DNA of 59,133 nt from DASTPP01 sp035762175. GTDB lineage: Bacteria > Myxococcota_A > Polyangia > Polyangiales > Polyangiaceae. Position numbers and translations under genes: made by a program. Below are positions 18,282 to 26,887 of the stretch, piece by piece (the stretch's first letter is position 1; every line of letters begins with the position of its first letter). Under the pieces are notes generated by a model that was given only the letters and a program-made list of their open reading frames with translations, was not told where the DNA came from and did not search any database. Location: the NCBI GenBank assembly GCA_035762175.1, contig DASTPP010000054.1, forward strand, positions 1-59,133, read 5' to 3'.

Positions 18282-21019
18282 GCGCGAAGAACGTCGGGCG
18301 GCTCGACCCGAGGCCCGCCTCCGGCCCGCCCCAGCCCCGCGAGGCGGCGCGGCCCCGCACCGTGCCCCCGGCCGGGGCGGCCTGGGCGCTCGTCATCGAA
18401 GACGAAGACGGTCGGCGCAAGCGCCTCGCGCTCGGGCGCGACTCGTACTCGCTCGGCCGCGACGCCGCGTGCGACCTGTGCCTGCCGCAGAACAACGTCT
18501 CGCGCCGGCAGGCGCTGCTCGAGCGCGAGCCGGGCGGGGGCTGGGCGCTGCGCGATCTGGGCAGCCGCTACGGCACCTTCGTCAACGGCCGGCGCATCGA
18601 GGGCACGCACCCGCTCAGCCACCGCGACATGGTGCAGATCGGCGACTTCTTGCTCACGCTCGCGAGCGACGCGACCCGGGCGCTGCCCGACGAGCGCGCG
18701 CTCGAGCTGCCGCACAAGGGCGAGGCGAACGAGCCGCTGCACGACCGGCCCGACCGCATCCGCGTCTTCGGCTCGCAGGTCGCCGCCTCGCGCGAGGTGC
18801 GGCTCGACTGCGGGCCGGTGTTCGTCGGCGGCGACGACTGCGCCATCCGCACGCCCGCGCTGCCCTTCGGCACGCCGCGCCTGCAGATCCGGCCCCTGGT
18901 CAGCCGCTACGTCGACCGCGACACGTCGCTCGAGGGGGGCCGCCGGCCGCCGGTCGGCCCCCGCTACGAGGTCGTCGACGAGAGCGAGACGCCTTGCCTG
19001 CTCGTCAACATGCGGCCGGTCAAGAGCAAGGTGCTCGACGACGACGACATCATCGAGTTTGCCGACCACCGCGAGGTCGACGAAGACTACGCCTACCGCG
19101 CCCAGCGCACCTTCGCGCTGCGCTACCTGCGGCGCGGCCGCTCCTCGTGGATGCACGCGACGCCGCCGCCCCTGCGCGAAGAGTGGACGCCCCCCAACCT
19201 GCCCGTCGACCTGCCGCCCGAGCGCGTCGAGCACCGCTGGGTGCAGCTCGCCGAGCCGCCCTCCTCCCGGCCCGAGGCGCTCGCCGCCGGGCCCCCGCGC
19301 GACGACACGAGCCCCGACCCGCTGCCCCCGTACGCGGCCGCGGGCGGCGACGACACGCTGCCGCCCGACACCAGCCCCGACACCAAGCCCGGCGCCCGCG
19401 TGCTCTTGCTCTCGTCCGAGCAGGCGCCGACCTCGGCCCGCGGCGGGTCGGGGCGGGGCCCCTCGCCGTCGTCGCGCCCGACCCCGCTGGTGCCGCCTTC
19501 CAGCGAGGCGGGGCTCTCCTCGGGCGAGATTCACCGGCTGCTCGCCAAGATCGAGCCCGGCGCGCCCTCACACGGCACCATCACCGCGACCGCGACCCCC
19601 ATCGCCCCGGCGGCCCTCGGCGACCTGGCGCCGGCCCCCGCCGAGCCCGAGCCCGCGCACGCACGAAGCCTGGTCATCTCCGAGCCCACCCTCCCCTCGA
19701 TCGACGTCATCGGCCACGACCGACCCCTGCCCTCGCTCGGCGGCCTCGACTCCGAGCCGACGATCCCCATTCCGGTGCCCCGCGGCCGAGGCAGCTCGAG
19801 GCCCCACCCCTCGCTCGAGGTGCCCGTCGACGACTCCGAGCCGACGCGCCCGATCCTGGTGCGCTCCGATCTGGCCCGCCTGCGATCCGAGAGCGCGCCC
19901 CCGCCGGCGGCCGAGGCGACGACCGCCAAGGTGCCGGCCCTGACCGACGAGCTGCTCGCGCTGGTCGACCTCGACCCGCCGGCCGCGCCTGCGCGCGCCG
20001 CGGCCGCCTCGCCTTCGCAACGGCCCCGCGCCGACAACACCGCGACCGCCTCGCCTTCGCAACGGCCCCGCGCCGACAACACCGCGATCGCCACCGCAAG
20101 GCCCGCCTCGGTCGCGCCGAAGCCCGCCTCGGTCGCGCCCAAGCCCGCCTCGGTCGCGCCCAAGCCCGCGCCCGCCGCGACGCCCGATCCGGCCCCCGCG
20201 CCGGCACGCGCCCCTGCCCCCGCGCCGGCGGCCCGCGCGGCCGCGGCCGAGAGCGCCGCGCCGAAGCCAGCCTCCGTCGCACCCCCGCCCGCTGCGGCGC
20301 CCGCCCGCGAGGCGCAGGCTCCGCGTTCGCCCTCTTCGGCGCGGGCCGCGACCAAGACCGAGAACGGCGCCGGGTGGCTCGCCGAGGTGCGCATCACCCA
20401 CGCCGAGGCGGCGCGATCGGCGACCGAAGGCAAGGGGCCGTCGCCCGACGCGCGCGCGGAGGCGGGCTGGCCCGAGTCGTTCGGCGCCGGGGCCGAGCCG
20501 CCCATCCGCGACGACGACGATCCGCCCGGCGAGGCGCTGCTGCGCGGGCGGGAAGGCCGCCGTTCGCGCCGGGCGTCGATGGCGTTGCTGCTCGGGGGGG
20601 TCGCGCTCGGCGTCGGCTTCGCCGCGTTCGCCCGCTGGGGTGGCGGAGCGCCCGCGCCGATCGCGACCGCGTCGCCGCCCTCTCCGGCCACGTCGACCGT
20701 CGCCGCACTCGCGACGCCGGTCGCGACGGCGCCGACGGCCGAGCCCGCGCGCCCTGTCGAGACCGCGCGCCCCGCCGAGACCGCGCGCCCCGCCGAGACC
20801 GCGGCCGCGAAAGAGCCCGCGCGCCCGGCCGCGACCGCCCCGGGCGAGAGCGCGGGCGAGCCGTCCGCCGGCGCGAGCGTGGCGAAGGCGCGGGGCGGCC
20901 CGCCGCCGAAGCCGCGCCCCGCGGCGAGCCCCGCGCGGCCGCCGGCGGCCAACGACGGCGCGAACGACGCCGAGCTCAAGCGCCTGCTCCGCTGCCAAAA
21001 GCTAGGGAACTGCGAATGA
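18278..21019 (+). CDS. FHA-domain protein with disordered region and C-terminal membrane span
   Basis: This 913-residue protein is coupled to the kinase by an ATGA overlap, with GGAGG at 18264-18268. An FHA domain spans about residues 38-125 (YSLGRDAACDLCLPQNNVSRRQ, then DLGSRYGTFVNGRRI), with the Arg, Ser and Asn positions for phosphothreonine binding intact. A second, more diverged beta-rich region follows to about 270. A long Pro/Ala-rich disordered part includes near-identical copies of ASPSQRPRADNTA and four of PASVAPK. One membrane helix near residue 770 (MALLLGGVALGVGFAAFA) precedes a periplasmic Ala/Pro tail with repeated ARPAET. The last residues are LKRLLRCQKLGNCE. It is likely a membrane-tethered reader of kinase signals. 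Confidence 0.9.
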   Translation: MSAKNVGRLDPRPASGPPQPREAARPRTVPPAGAAWALVIEDEDGRRKRLALGRDSYSLGRDAACDLCLPQNNVSRRQALLEREPGGGWALRDLGSRYGTFVNGRRIEGTHPLSHRDMVQIGDFLLTLASDATRALPDERALELPHKGEANEPLHDRPDRIRVFGSQVAASREVRLDCGPVFVGGDDCAIRTPALPFGTPRLQIRPLVSRYVDRDTSLEGGRRPPVGPRYEVVDESETPCLLVNMRPVKSKVLDDDDIIEFADHREVDEDYAYRAQRTFALRYLRRGRSSWMHATPPPLREEWTPPNLPVDLPPERVEHRWVQLAEPPSSRPEALAAGPPRDDTSPDPLPPYAAAGGDDTLPPDTSPDTKPGARVLLLSSEQAPTSARGGSGRGPSPSSRPTPLVPPSSEAGLSSGEIHRLLAKIEPGAPSHGTITATATPIAPAALGDLAPAPAEPEPAHARSLVISEPTLPSIDVIGHDRPLPSLGGLDSEPTIPIPVPRGRGSSRPHPSLEVPVDDSEPTRPILVRSDLARLRSESAPPPAAEATTAKVPALTDELLALVDLDPPAAPARAAAASPSQRPRADNTATASPSQRPRADNTAIATARPASVAPKPASVAPKPASVAPKPAPAATPDPAPAPARAPAPAPAARAAAAESAAPKPASVAPPPAAAPAREAQAPRSPSSARAATKTENGAGWLAEVRITHAEAARSATEGKGPSPDARAEAGWPESFGAGAEPPIRDDDDPPGEALLRGREGRRSRRASMALLLGGVALGVGFAAFARWGGGAPAPIATASPPSPATSTVAALATPVATAPTAEPARPVETARPAETARPAETAAAKEPARPAATAPGESAGEPSAGASVAKARGGPPPKPRPAASPARPPAANDGANDAELKRLLRCQKLGNCE

Positions 21020-22293
21020 ACCTTGCCCCCCCGCGCCGCCGCCTCGCCCCGCCCCGCTTCGCCCGGCCCCTCCTCCTCGGGGCGCTCGTCGCGCTCGTGG
21101 CCCTCGCGCCCGCCGCGGCCGGCGCCGCCCCGACCTCGGGCGAGGGCGCGAAGCCGGTGCACGTGCTGCACCTCGCCTCGAGCGCGCGCGACTCGTACGA
21201 CGCGCTCCGCCTGACCAAAGATCTCGAGCAGCGCTTCGTCGGGGCCGCCGACGCGCGCCTCATCAACAGCGGCCAGTCGCTGCTCGAGCTGCTCGACGGG
21301 GCCAAGTGCGGGCGGCCCTTCATCAAGCGCACGCTCGACCGCAACGCCGCCCTCGACGAGAGCGCCGGGCGCGATCTCGACGCGCCCTGCCTCGCCAAGG
21401 TGGCCGCCTCGCTCGGCGCCGGGGGCGCGCCCGCCGAGCGCTACATCTGGGGCTGGCTCGGCCGCGAGGCCTCGGGCCAGAGCTTCGTGGTGGCGCACCT
21501 CTGGCAGAAGAACGCGTCCGAGCAGCGGCGCGTGCGCCTGCCCTACGTGCCCGAGCAGAGCGCGCGCGTCGCCGAGCGCATCTACCTCAAGCTCTGGCAC
21601 CCGACCGAGTCGGGCGACGCGCGCGTCGCCGCCGCGGCCGCCCCGGCCGAGGGCAACCTCTGGGTCGACGATCAAGACCGCGGCCCCTTCGCCGCCGGCG
21701 GCGTCGAGCTCACGCTGCGCGCGGGCGAGCACGTCTTCGAGCTGCGGCAGAAGGCGAAGGTCGTCGCGCGCGCGAAGGCCTCGGTCGCCGCCGAGCGCTC
21801 GGTCGACGTGCGGCTCGAGCCGGTGGTCGACGCACCGCCGCCCGCGCCCGCCGCGCCCGCCGCCTCGGCGCCGGCGAGCGAGCCCTACACGCCCCCGTCG
21901 ACGGTCGAGATCACGCGCAAGTCGAGCGCGCTGCCCTGGGTCGCCTTCGGCGTCGGGGCCGCGGCGCTCGCCGGCTCGGGGCTCTTCTTCGCCCTGCGGC
22001 AGGGCAAAGAGAGCGATCTCGAGGGCGCCTGCGTCGACGGCTGTCCGCCGAGCCAGCAAGACACCATCGACAGCTCGAACCGCTACGGCGCCCTCTCGGT
22101 CGTGTTCGCCGGCGTCGGCGTCGCGGCCGCGGGCGTCGGCGTCTGGGCGCTCTTGCAGGGCTCCGGCTCCTCGCGCACGAGCGCCCTCGCGCCCGCGGCG
22201 CGCGCCGCCGGGCCCCGCCCCGCTCCCGCCTTCCGTTACGACGTGCGCCCCCTCGCCGGCGGCGCCGGCGCGAGCCTCTCGGCCACCTTCTGA
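21016..22293 (+). CDS. Exported PEGA-domain protein, third gene of the kinase operon
   Basis: This 425-residue protein overlaps the FHA gene by 4 bases (ATGA). A signal peptide (RPLLLGALVALVALAPAAAGA) is followed by a roughly 190-residue unknown domain (HVLHLASSARDSYDALRL, RYIWGWLGREASGQSFVVAHLW). A PEGA-like beta repeat comes next (NLWVDDQDRGPFAAGGVELTLRAGEHVFELR), then two C-terminal membrane spans (about 315-335 and 365-385). Cys-containing CVDGCPPSQQD lies between the spans. PEGA modules often sit on surface or periplasmic proteins next to myxobacterial kinases. The function is unknown; the operon suggests kinase output or sensing at the envelope. Confidence 0.85.
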   Translation: MNLAPPRRRLAPPRFARPLLLGALVALVALAPAAAGAAPTSGEGAKPVHVLHLASSARDSYDALRLTKDLEQRFVGAADARLINSGQSLLELLDGAKCGRPFIKRTLDRNAALDESAGRDLDAPCLAKVAASLGAGGAPAERYIWGWLGREASGQSFVVAHLWQKNASEQRRVRLPYVPEQSARVAERIYLKLWHPTESGDARVAAAAAPAEGNLWVDDQDRGPFAAGGVELTLRAGEHVFELRQKAKVVARAKASVAAERSVDVRLEPVVDAPPPAPAAPAASAPASEPYTPPSTVEITRKSSALPWVAFGVGAAALAGSGLFFALRQGKESDLEGACVDGCPPSQQDTIDSSNRYGALSVVFAGVGVAAAGVGVWALLQGSGSSRTSALAPAARAAGPRPAPAFRYDVRPLAGGAGASLSATF

Positions 22294-22346
22294 CGATCGC
22301 AGTCGACCCGCCGCCGCCCCCCGGGGCGCGCGGCCCCCCGAGCACG

Positions 22347-23936
22347 ATGGCGATGACCCGACCCCAACCCTCGTTCTTGCTTTCGCTCGCCGGCACCGCC
22401 GGCTTCGCCGCCCTCGTCGTCGCCGCGTCTTGCTCGAGCGACTACGAGGTCGACCCTCAATTCTGCGCCCGCAACCCGAGCCACCCCGAGTGCGCGTCGG
22501 ACGGCGTCTCGGGCACCGGCGGCGTTGGCGGCACCGGCGGGGGCGGCACCGGCGGTGCAGGCACCGGCGGCCTCGGCGGCTCGGGCGGCTCGGGCGGCGC
22601 GGCCGGCAGCCCCATGCCCACGGGCTGCGAGCCGGGCGAGCAGCCCGACGAGGCGAAGGGCATCTTCGTCGACGCCAAGGCCGCGCCCGGCGGCAACGGC
22701 ACGCGCGCCGCCCCCTTCGCCTCGCTCGCCGACGCCGCCGCCGCGCTCGCGGGGCGCGCCGGCGCCGCCATCTACCTCAAGCAGGGCGACCTCGCGTACA
22801 CCCTGGTGACCTCGCTCGCGCTGCCCGGGCTCGCCGGGGGCCTCGTGCTCGACGGCGGGTGGGCCGGCGACTGGCAGCGCGACTGCTCGGCCGACGCCGC
22901 CGGCAAGACGCTCGTGAACGGGGTGGCCGAGTCGGCCAGCCCCGTCCTCAAGTTCGAAGGCGGCCAGGTCACCCTGCGCCGGCTGACCGTGCAGACCATC
23001 GGGCAGGCGCCGCCGCCGCAGACCAAAGAGCAGTCGGGCACCTCGCTCATCGCCGTGCACATCGCCGACGGCACGGGCCTGCTCGTCGAGGCGGCCGTGC
23101 TGCGCGCGGGCAACGCGGGCGACGGCGCCCCGGCCTCGTCGCCCGGGTCGGTGACCGGGACGCGCGCCTGCAACGGCCGGAGCGACTGCGAAGACGGCGG
23201 CACCATCACGACGCCCGGGCCCGCGGGCGGCACGGACGCGGCGAAGTTCGCCGCCGCGGGCTACGGGCCCGGCAACGGGCAGGACGGGCAGGACGGCACG
23301 GACGGCAAGAACGGGACCGCGGGCGGCATTGGCACCGAGGCCCTCGGCTGTTTCATCTGCGGGGGCGACACCCAGGCGGCCTGCGAGGCGTCGACGAACC
23401 TGCCCGTTTCGGACCAAATCTCGGCCGACGGCAAGTGCGGCTGCGGAGGCAAAGGGGGCGCGCCCGGGCGGGGCGGCAAGGGCGGCGGGGCGAGCGTCGC
23501 GCTTTGGGTCGGCGGCCCGAGCGCGAGCGTGAACGTCGTCGCCTCCCAGCTCGTTTCGGGCAACGGCGGTCGCGGCTCGGAGGGCGGCCAGGGCAGCGTC
23601 GGCGCCAGCGGCTCCTTCGGCAGCGACGGAGCCCCTCAGTGCGGCAAACCGACGGGCAAGGCCAGTTGCGTATGGGACGCCACCGACCAAGCGTGCCTCG
23701 TGTTCCCCGTTGGCCTCCTCAATAACACGACGATCGGCAGCCCGGGTGGCCCCGGCGGCAGCGGCGGCCCCGGCGGCCCCGGCGGCCCCGGCGCCGGCGG
23801 CCCCTCGTACGCACTCGTCTCGCCGAACGGGTCGACGGTGCAGGTCGACGCCTCATCCGACCTCATCGCGGGCCAAGGCGGCCTCGGCGGCGACAGCGCG
23901 ACACGAGCCGACGCGGCCGAACAGAAGACGTACTGA
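22347..23936 (+). CDS. Glycine-rich repeat lipoprotein
   Basis: The 529-residue protein has a lipoprotein signal (LAGTAGFAALVVAASCSSD, lipidated Cys near residue 29) and a Gly/Thr/Ser linker (GTGGVGGTGGGGTGG). A domain follows that resembles right-handed beta-helix surface proteins (IFVDAKAAPGGNGTRAAPFASLADAAAAL), then long collagen-like Gly-X-X stretches (GQDGQDGTDGKNGTAGG, GGPGGPGGPGAGG) and eight or so Cys residues (CNGRSDCEDGG, CFICGG, CGCGGKGG). It is likely displayed on the outer membrane. ATG codons at 22347 and 22353 are both possible starts. The 3' end, including the stop, is part of a three-copy 33-bp repeat. It sits 53 bases after the PEGA gene and may share its transcript. Confidence 0.8.
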   Translation: MAMTRPQPSFLLSLAGTAGFAALVVAASCSSDYEVDPQFCARNPSHPECASDGVSGTGGVGGTGGGGTGGAGTGGLGGSGGSGGAAGSPMPTGCEPGEQPDEAKGIFVDAKAAPGGNGTRAAPFASLADAAAALAGRAGAAIYLKQGDLAYTLVTSLALPGLAGGLVLDGGWAGDWQRDCSADAAGKTLVNGVAESASPVLKFEGGQVTLRRLTVQTIGQAPPPQTKEQSGTSLIAVHIADGTGLLVEAAVLRAGNAGDGAPASSPGSVTGTRACNGRSDCEDGGTITTPGPAGGTDAAKFAAAGYGPGNGQDGQDGTDGKNGTAGGIGTEALGCFICGGDTQAACEASTNLPVSDQISADGKCGCGGKGGAPGRGGKGGGASVALWVGGPSASVNVVASQLVSGNGGRGSEGGQGSVGASGSFGSDGAPQCGKPTGKASCVWDATDQACLVFPVGLLNNTTIGSPGGPGGSGGPGGPGGPGAGGPSYALVSPNGSTVQVDASSDLIAGQGGLGGDSATRADAAEQKTY

Positions 23937-24011
23937 GCCCGCGCGGCGGCCGAGCAGAAGACGTCCTGAGCCCCCGCGGCGGCCGAGCAGAAGACGTCCT
24001 GAGCCCCCGCG
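23913..24011 (+). repeat. Three 33-bp tandem units spanning the end of a gene
   Basis: Units begin at 23913, 23946 and 23979 with GCGGCCGAGCAGAAGACG and each ends in a TGA-containing tail (TCCTGAGCCC). The first unit encodes the last residues (AAEQKTY) and the stop of the glycine-rich lipoprotein; the others lie downstream and repeat the stop. The second and third units are identical to each other and differ from the first by a few bases, so the extra copies arose after or apart from the coding copy. Confidence 0.9.
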
Positions 24012-24084
24012 GCGCGCGCCCCTGCCCCGCGCGCCGGCCACCTCGGACGCCCCACGCCCCCCGGCGCTTGTTACGCCCCGACTC

Positions 24085-25080
24085 ATGACCACGCTGGACC
24101 CGGCCGCCCCGCCGGCCGACGACGTCGATCTGGTGCTGCGGCACGTCTCGCGGCGCTTCCCCGAGCACTTCGCCCGCGCGCTCTTGCCCCCGGGCAGCGC
24201 CGTCGCGTCGGCCGCCTGGCTCGACACGCAGGTCACCGCGCGCCAGCGGAGGCTCGATCGCGCGCTCGACGTGCGCACCCGGGCCGGCGAGCGCCGCCTT
24301 CTGCACGCCGAATGGCAGCTCCGCTTCGAGGCCGACCTGCCCTTCCGCGTCTACGAGTACCACGCGCTGCTCGCCTTCGCGTTGCACGACGAGTGGCAGG
24401 CTTCCCGGGCCGCCGGCGCGGCGCCGGGGGGCGGCGAGGCCCCCCCGCCCATCGAGAGCTCGGTCGTGCTGCTCTCGGGGCGCGAAGAGCCCTGGCCCGA
24501 GTGGGGCCAGTACGCCACCTCGCCTCCAGACGCGCCCTTCTCGGGCGTGCGCTTCCGCATCGACGCGGTCTACCAGCGCCGGGTCGCCGAGCTCGAGGCC
24601 CGGGGCAGCCCCCTCTGGATGATCTTCGCCCCGCTCGCGATCGATGCCACGCCCGCGCGCATGGCCGAGGTCGTCGAAGCGTTGCGCCGCCAGTCGTCGC
24701 CGCGCGACTTCGACGAGCTGGCCGTGGCGCTCACCGTGCTGGCCGACGCCGACGGGCGCGGGCGACCTGGGCTGCAGCAAGCGATCATGGCACACTTGCC
24801 GAAGGAGCTCGTCATGCAGAATTGGATTTACAAGCAGGGGCTCGCGAAGGGCATCGAGCAGGGCATCGAGCGGGGCATCGAGAGCGGCATCGAGAAGGGC
24901 CGGGCCCAGTTGCTCGAGCGGCTCTTCGAGCGTCGGCTCGGCCGCCCCTTGGGCGAGTCCGAGCGCGGCACGCTAGCCCGCCGCCTCGCGGCGCTCGGCG
25001 CCGACCGACTGGGCGACCTCGCGCTCGAGCTGTCGGCCGAGGGGCTCACGGCCTGGCTGAGCGACCCGCACGCGCGCTAG
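24085..25080 (+). CDS. Rpn-family (PD-(D/E)XK) recombination-promoting nuclease
   Basis: This 331-residue protein belongs to the Rpn/DUF4351 group. The N-terminus (LRHVSRRFPEHFARALLP) and the core LHAEWQLRFEADLPFRVYEY match the family's nuclease motif, with E and Q positioned as in ExQ. The C-terminal part is a coiled coil with repeated G-I-E (GIEQGIERGIESGIEKG) and a DUF4351-like end (LLERLFERRLGRPL). Rpn nucleases are linked to horizontal spread and internal genome rearrangement. The gene lies between two tandem-repeat arrays, without transposon ends visible. No RBS consensus is obvious. Confidence 0.85.
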   Translation: MTTLDPAAPPADDVDLVLRHVSRRFPEHFARALLPPGSAVASAAWLDTQVTARQRRLDRALDVRTRAGERRLLHAEWQLRFEADLPFRVYEYHALLAFALHDEWQASRAAGAAPGGGEAPPPIESSVVLLSGREEPWPEWGQYATSPPDAPFSGVRFRIDAVYQRRVAELEARGSPLWMIFAPLAIDATPARMAEVVEALRRQSSPRDFDELAVALTVLADADGRGRPGLQQAIMAHLPKELVMQNWIYKQGLAKGIEQGIERGIESGIEKGRAQLLERLFERRLGRPLGESERGTLARRLAALGADRLGDLALELSAEGLTAWLSDPHAR

Positions 25081-25116
25081 CCTGAGCTGCGGCTCTCGAG
25101 GCAGCCCACATCGCGT

Positions 25117-25498
25117 CTGCAGCCGCCCGAGAGACGCCTGGGCTTGCCCCGGACGCACCTGAAGCCGCCCGGGACGCGCCTGGAACCGAGGGGAAGCCAC
25201 CTGTAGCCGCCATGGGTGGGCCTGTAGCCGCCGGAGGGCCGCCTGTAGCTTCCTCGGGGCCCGTCTGTAGCCGCCGGCCGGCCTTCTGTAGCTGCCCTAA
25301 ACGGCTCTGTAGCCGCCCGGCGGTGCGCTTTGTAGCCTTCCGAAACACGTCTGTAGCCGCCGGTAGGCCGCTTGTAGCCGCCCGGGGGCTCGTCTGTAAC
25401 CGCCCGAGGCCCGTCTGTAGCCGCCCGAGACGCGCCTGTAGCCGGCCCAAGGCCGCCCAGAACCGCCCAGGGCTTGGCTGCAACCCCTGGGCATAGGC
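25117..25498. repeat. 21-bp tandem array, about 18 units
   Basis: A run of about 18 units with consensus CTGTAGCCGCCCGRGGCCCGT covers most of the 518-base gap after the Rpn gene. Nearly all units are exactly 21 bp; a few are 22-23 bp. The CTGTAGCCGCC core is best kept, with CTGTAGC the most constant part. Two helical turns are 21 bp, so each core faces the same side of the helix. The minus strand has an open frame of 7-residue units across it, which a 21-bp repeat produces automatically. Confidence 0.92.
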
Positions 25499-25598
25499 CC
25501 GGAGACGCCGCGAAGGCTCCGGCAAGCGCCGGCCGCAGGCCTCCGGCCGAAAGCCTCGCCGTTGTCAGCCCCGCGCGCTCGTGGCAAGCGTGCGGGCG

Positions 25599-26582
25599 AT
25601 GCGCCCGGGCCGCTTCGCCCTCGTGGCCCCGCTCGCCTGCTGCCTCGGCGCAGGCCGCGCGCGGGCGCAGGCCCCGGACGAACCACGCGCGCCAAGCGGG
25701 CGGGCGTCGGCCGAGGCCGAGCCGCGCGCGCTCACGCCGGCCGAGCTGCGCTGGGACGCGCCCGAAGAATGCCCCCCCGAGGCCGAGGTGCACGCGCAGG
25801 TCGGGCGCTTGCTCGGACGCGAGTCGCTCGCGGGGCCGAGGCGCGTCTCGGTGCGGGGCTCGGCGAGCGAGCGGGGAGGGCGCTGGCGCCTCTCGCTGCG
25901 CACCGAGACCGAGGGCGAGGTGGGGCGGCGATCGATCGACGCGCCCTCGTGCGCCGAGCTGGCCGATGCGTTCACGCTCATCGCGGCGCTCGCCATCGAT
26001 CCGCAGGCGACCAGCGAGCGGGCGGGCTCGGTCGGCCCGATGCCGTCGCGCCCCGGGTCGGGCGGGCGCTCGGCGCTCGAGGTCTGGGCGGGCCTCGGGG
26101 CGCGCGGCTCGCTCGGCGCCCTGCCCGGGCTCAGCTTCGGCGCGGCGGCGCTCGTCGCCCTGCGCTCGGGGCCCGCGCGCTACGAGCTCGGGGCGAGCTA
26201 CTGGCCGGCGCACGACGAGATCGTCGCGGCGGGGCCGCCCGAGGTGGGCGCGCGCATCGGGCTCGTGAGCGCGGGGTTTTCGTTCTGCCACGATCTCGCC
26301 GGAGCGGCCGTCGCCCTCGAGGGCTGCGGCGGCTTCGACCTCGGGCAGATGCGTAGCGCCCCCTTCGGCGCGCGCGACACGGGCGCCGAGCGGGCGCTGT
26401 GGCTGGCCCTGCGCGCGGGGCCGGCGCTACGTTGGAGGCCGGGCGAGCGCCTCGCGCTGCGGGGGCTCGTCGAGGGGGTGATGCCCCTCGTCCGGCCCGC
26501 CTTCCGGGTCGACGGCGACTTCGTACATCGGCCGGCGCTCGCGGGCGCCCAGGCATTGTTGGCGGCCGAGCTACGCTTCTGA
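25599..26582 (+). CDS. Exported protein of unknown function, outer-membrane-like
   Basis: This 327-residue protein has a signal peptide (MRPGRFALVAPLACCLGAGRARAQA) and a Pro/Ala-rich linker. A first domain contains ELRWDAPEECPPEAEVHAQVGRLL and SCAELADAFTLIAALAIDP, a pattern seen in uncharacterised myxobacterial proteins. A C-terminal half of amphipathic strands (YELGASYWPAHDEI, LALRAGPALRWRPGERLALRGL) ends in the outer-membrane-type LLAAELRF, so a beta-barrel is likely. The ATG at 25599 is preferred over the GTG at 25581 because it begins the signal peptide cleanly. It lies about 300 bases before an ECF sigma gene in the same direction; such sigma factors often control envelope proteins. Confidence 0.75.
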   Translation: MRPGRFALVAPLACCLGAGRARAQAPDEPRAPSGRASAEAEPRALTPAELRWDAPEECPPEAEVHAQVGRLLGRESLAGPRRVSVRGSASERGGRWRLSLRTETEGEVGRRSIDAPSCAELADAFTLIAALAIDPQATSERAGSVGPMPSRPGSGGRSALEVWAGLGARGSLGALPGLSFGAAALVALRSGPARYELGASYWPAHDEIVAAGPPEVGARIGLVSAGFSFCHDLAGAAVALEGCGGFDLGQMRSAPFGARDTGAERALWLALRAGPALRWRPGERLALRGLVEGVMPLVRPAFRVDGDFVHRPALAGAQALLAAELRF

Positions 26583-26887
26583 AGACGGCGCGCGCCGAAC
26601 GAAGCTTCTACGCCGGCCGGCGCGCGGAGCTACCCTTCGAAGGCCGAACGCATCGCAGGTTCGGGGCGGCCGACCCCTGCGGGCGAGCGCCCTACACGTT
26701 TTGTGCCCCAGTTCTCGGGGCGGGCGGACATCACCAACCCGGCCCCCCATTTCTCTCAAGAACGGCAGCATTCGACCTACTCCTTGGCCCCCCGGTGCCC
26801 CCCGCGAGGGGGCGGTGCTGGCGCGGGGGGGCGGCGGTTTGCTTTTTCTCCCCGGGTCAGGGTCGGGCCGGACATGATCACGGTCGG
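26583..26887. other. 305-base gene-free stretch before the ECF sigma gene
   Basis: The first half contains TACACGTTTTGTGCCCC (about 26693) and a less GC-rich block (CATTTCTCTCAAGAACGGCAGCATTCGACC at 26752-26781 in part). The second half has a C-run/G-run hairpin (CCCCCCGCGAGGGGGCGG, about 26805-26822) and TTTGCTTTTTCTCCCC. A promoter for the sigma gene should lie here. No confident consensus is seen. Confidence 0.35.

Noticed and set aside
24085..25080. Transposase
   Set aside because: The Rpn/DUF4351 family is often annotated so, but no terminal inverted repeats or target duplications flank it and the motifs fit the nuclease family.
25117..25498. CRISPR array
   Set aside because: Units are contiguous and of 21 bp with no unique spacers, and no cas gene is near. 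The 32-bp and 42-bp arrays likewise have repeated, not unique, intervening DNA.
25046..25525. 159-residue minus-strand protein of 7-residue repeats
   Set aside because: A 21-bp array automatically gives a 7-residue open frame; no start signal, domain or membrane signature supports a gene.
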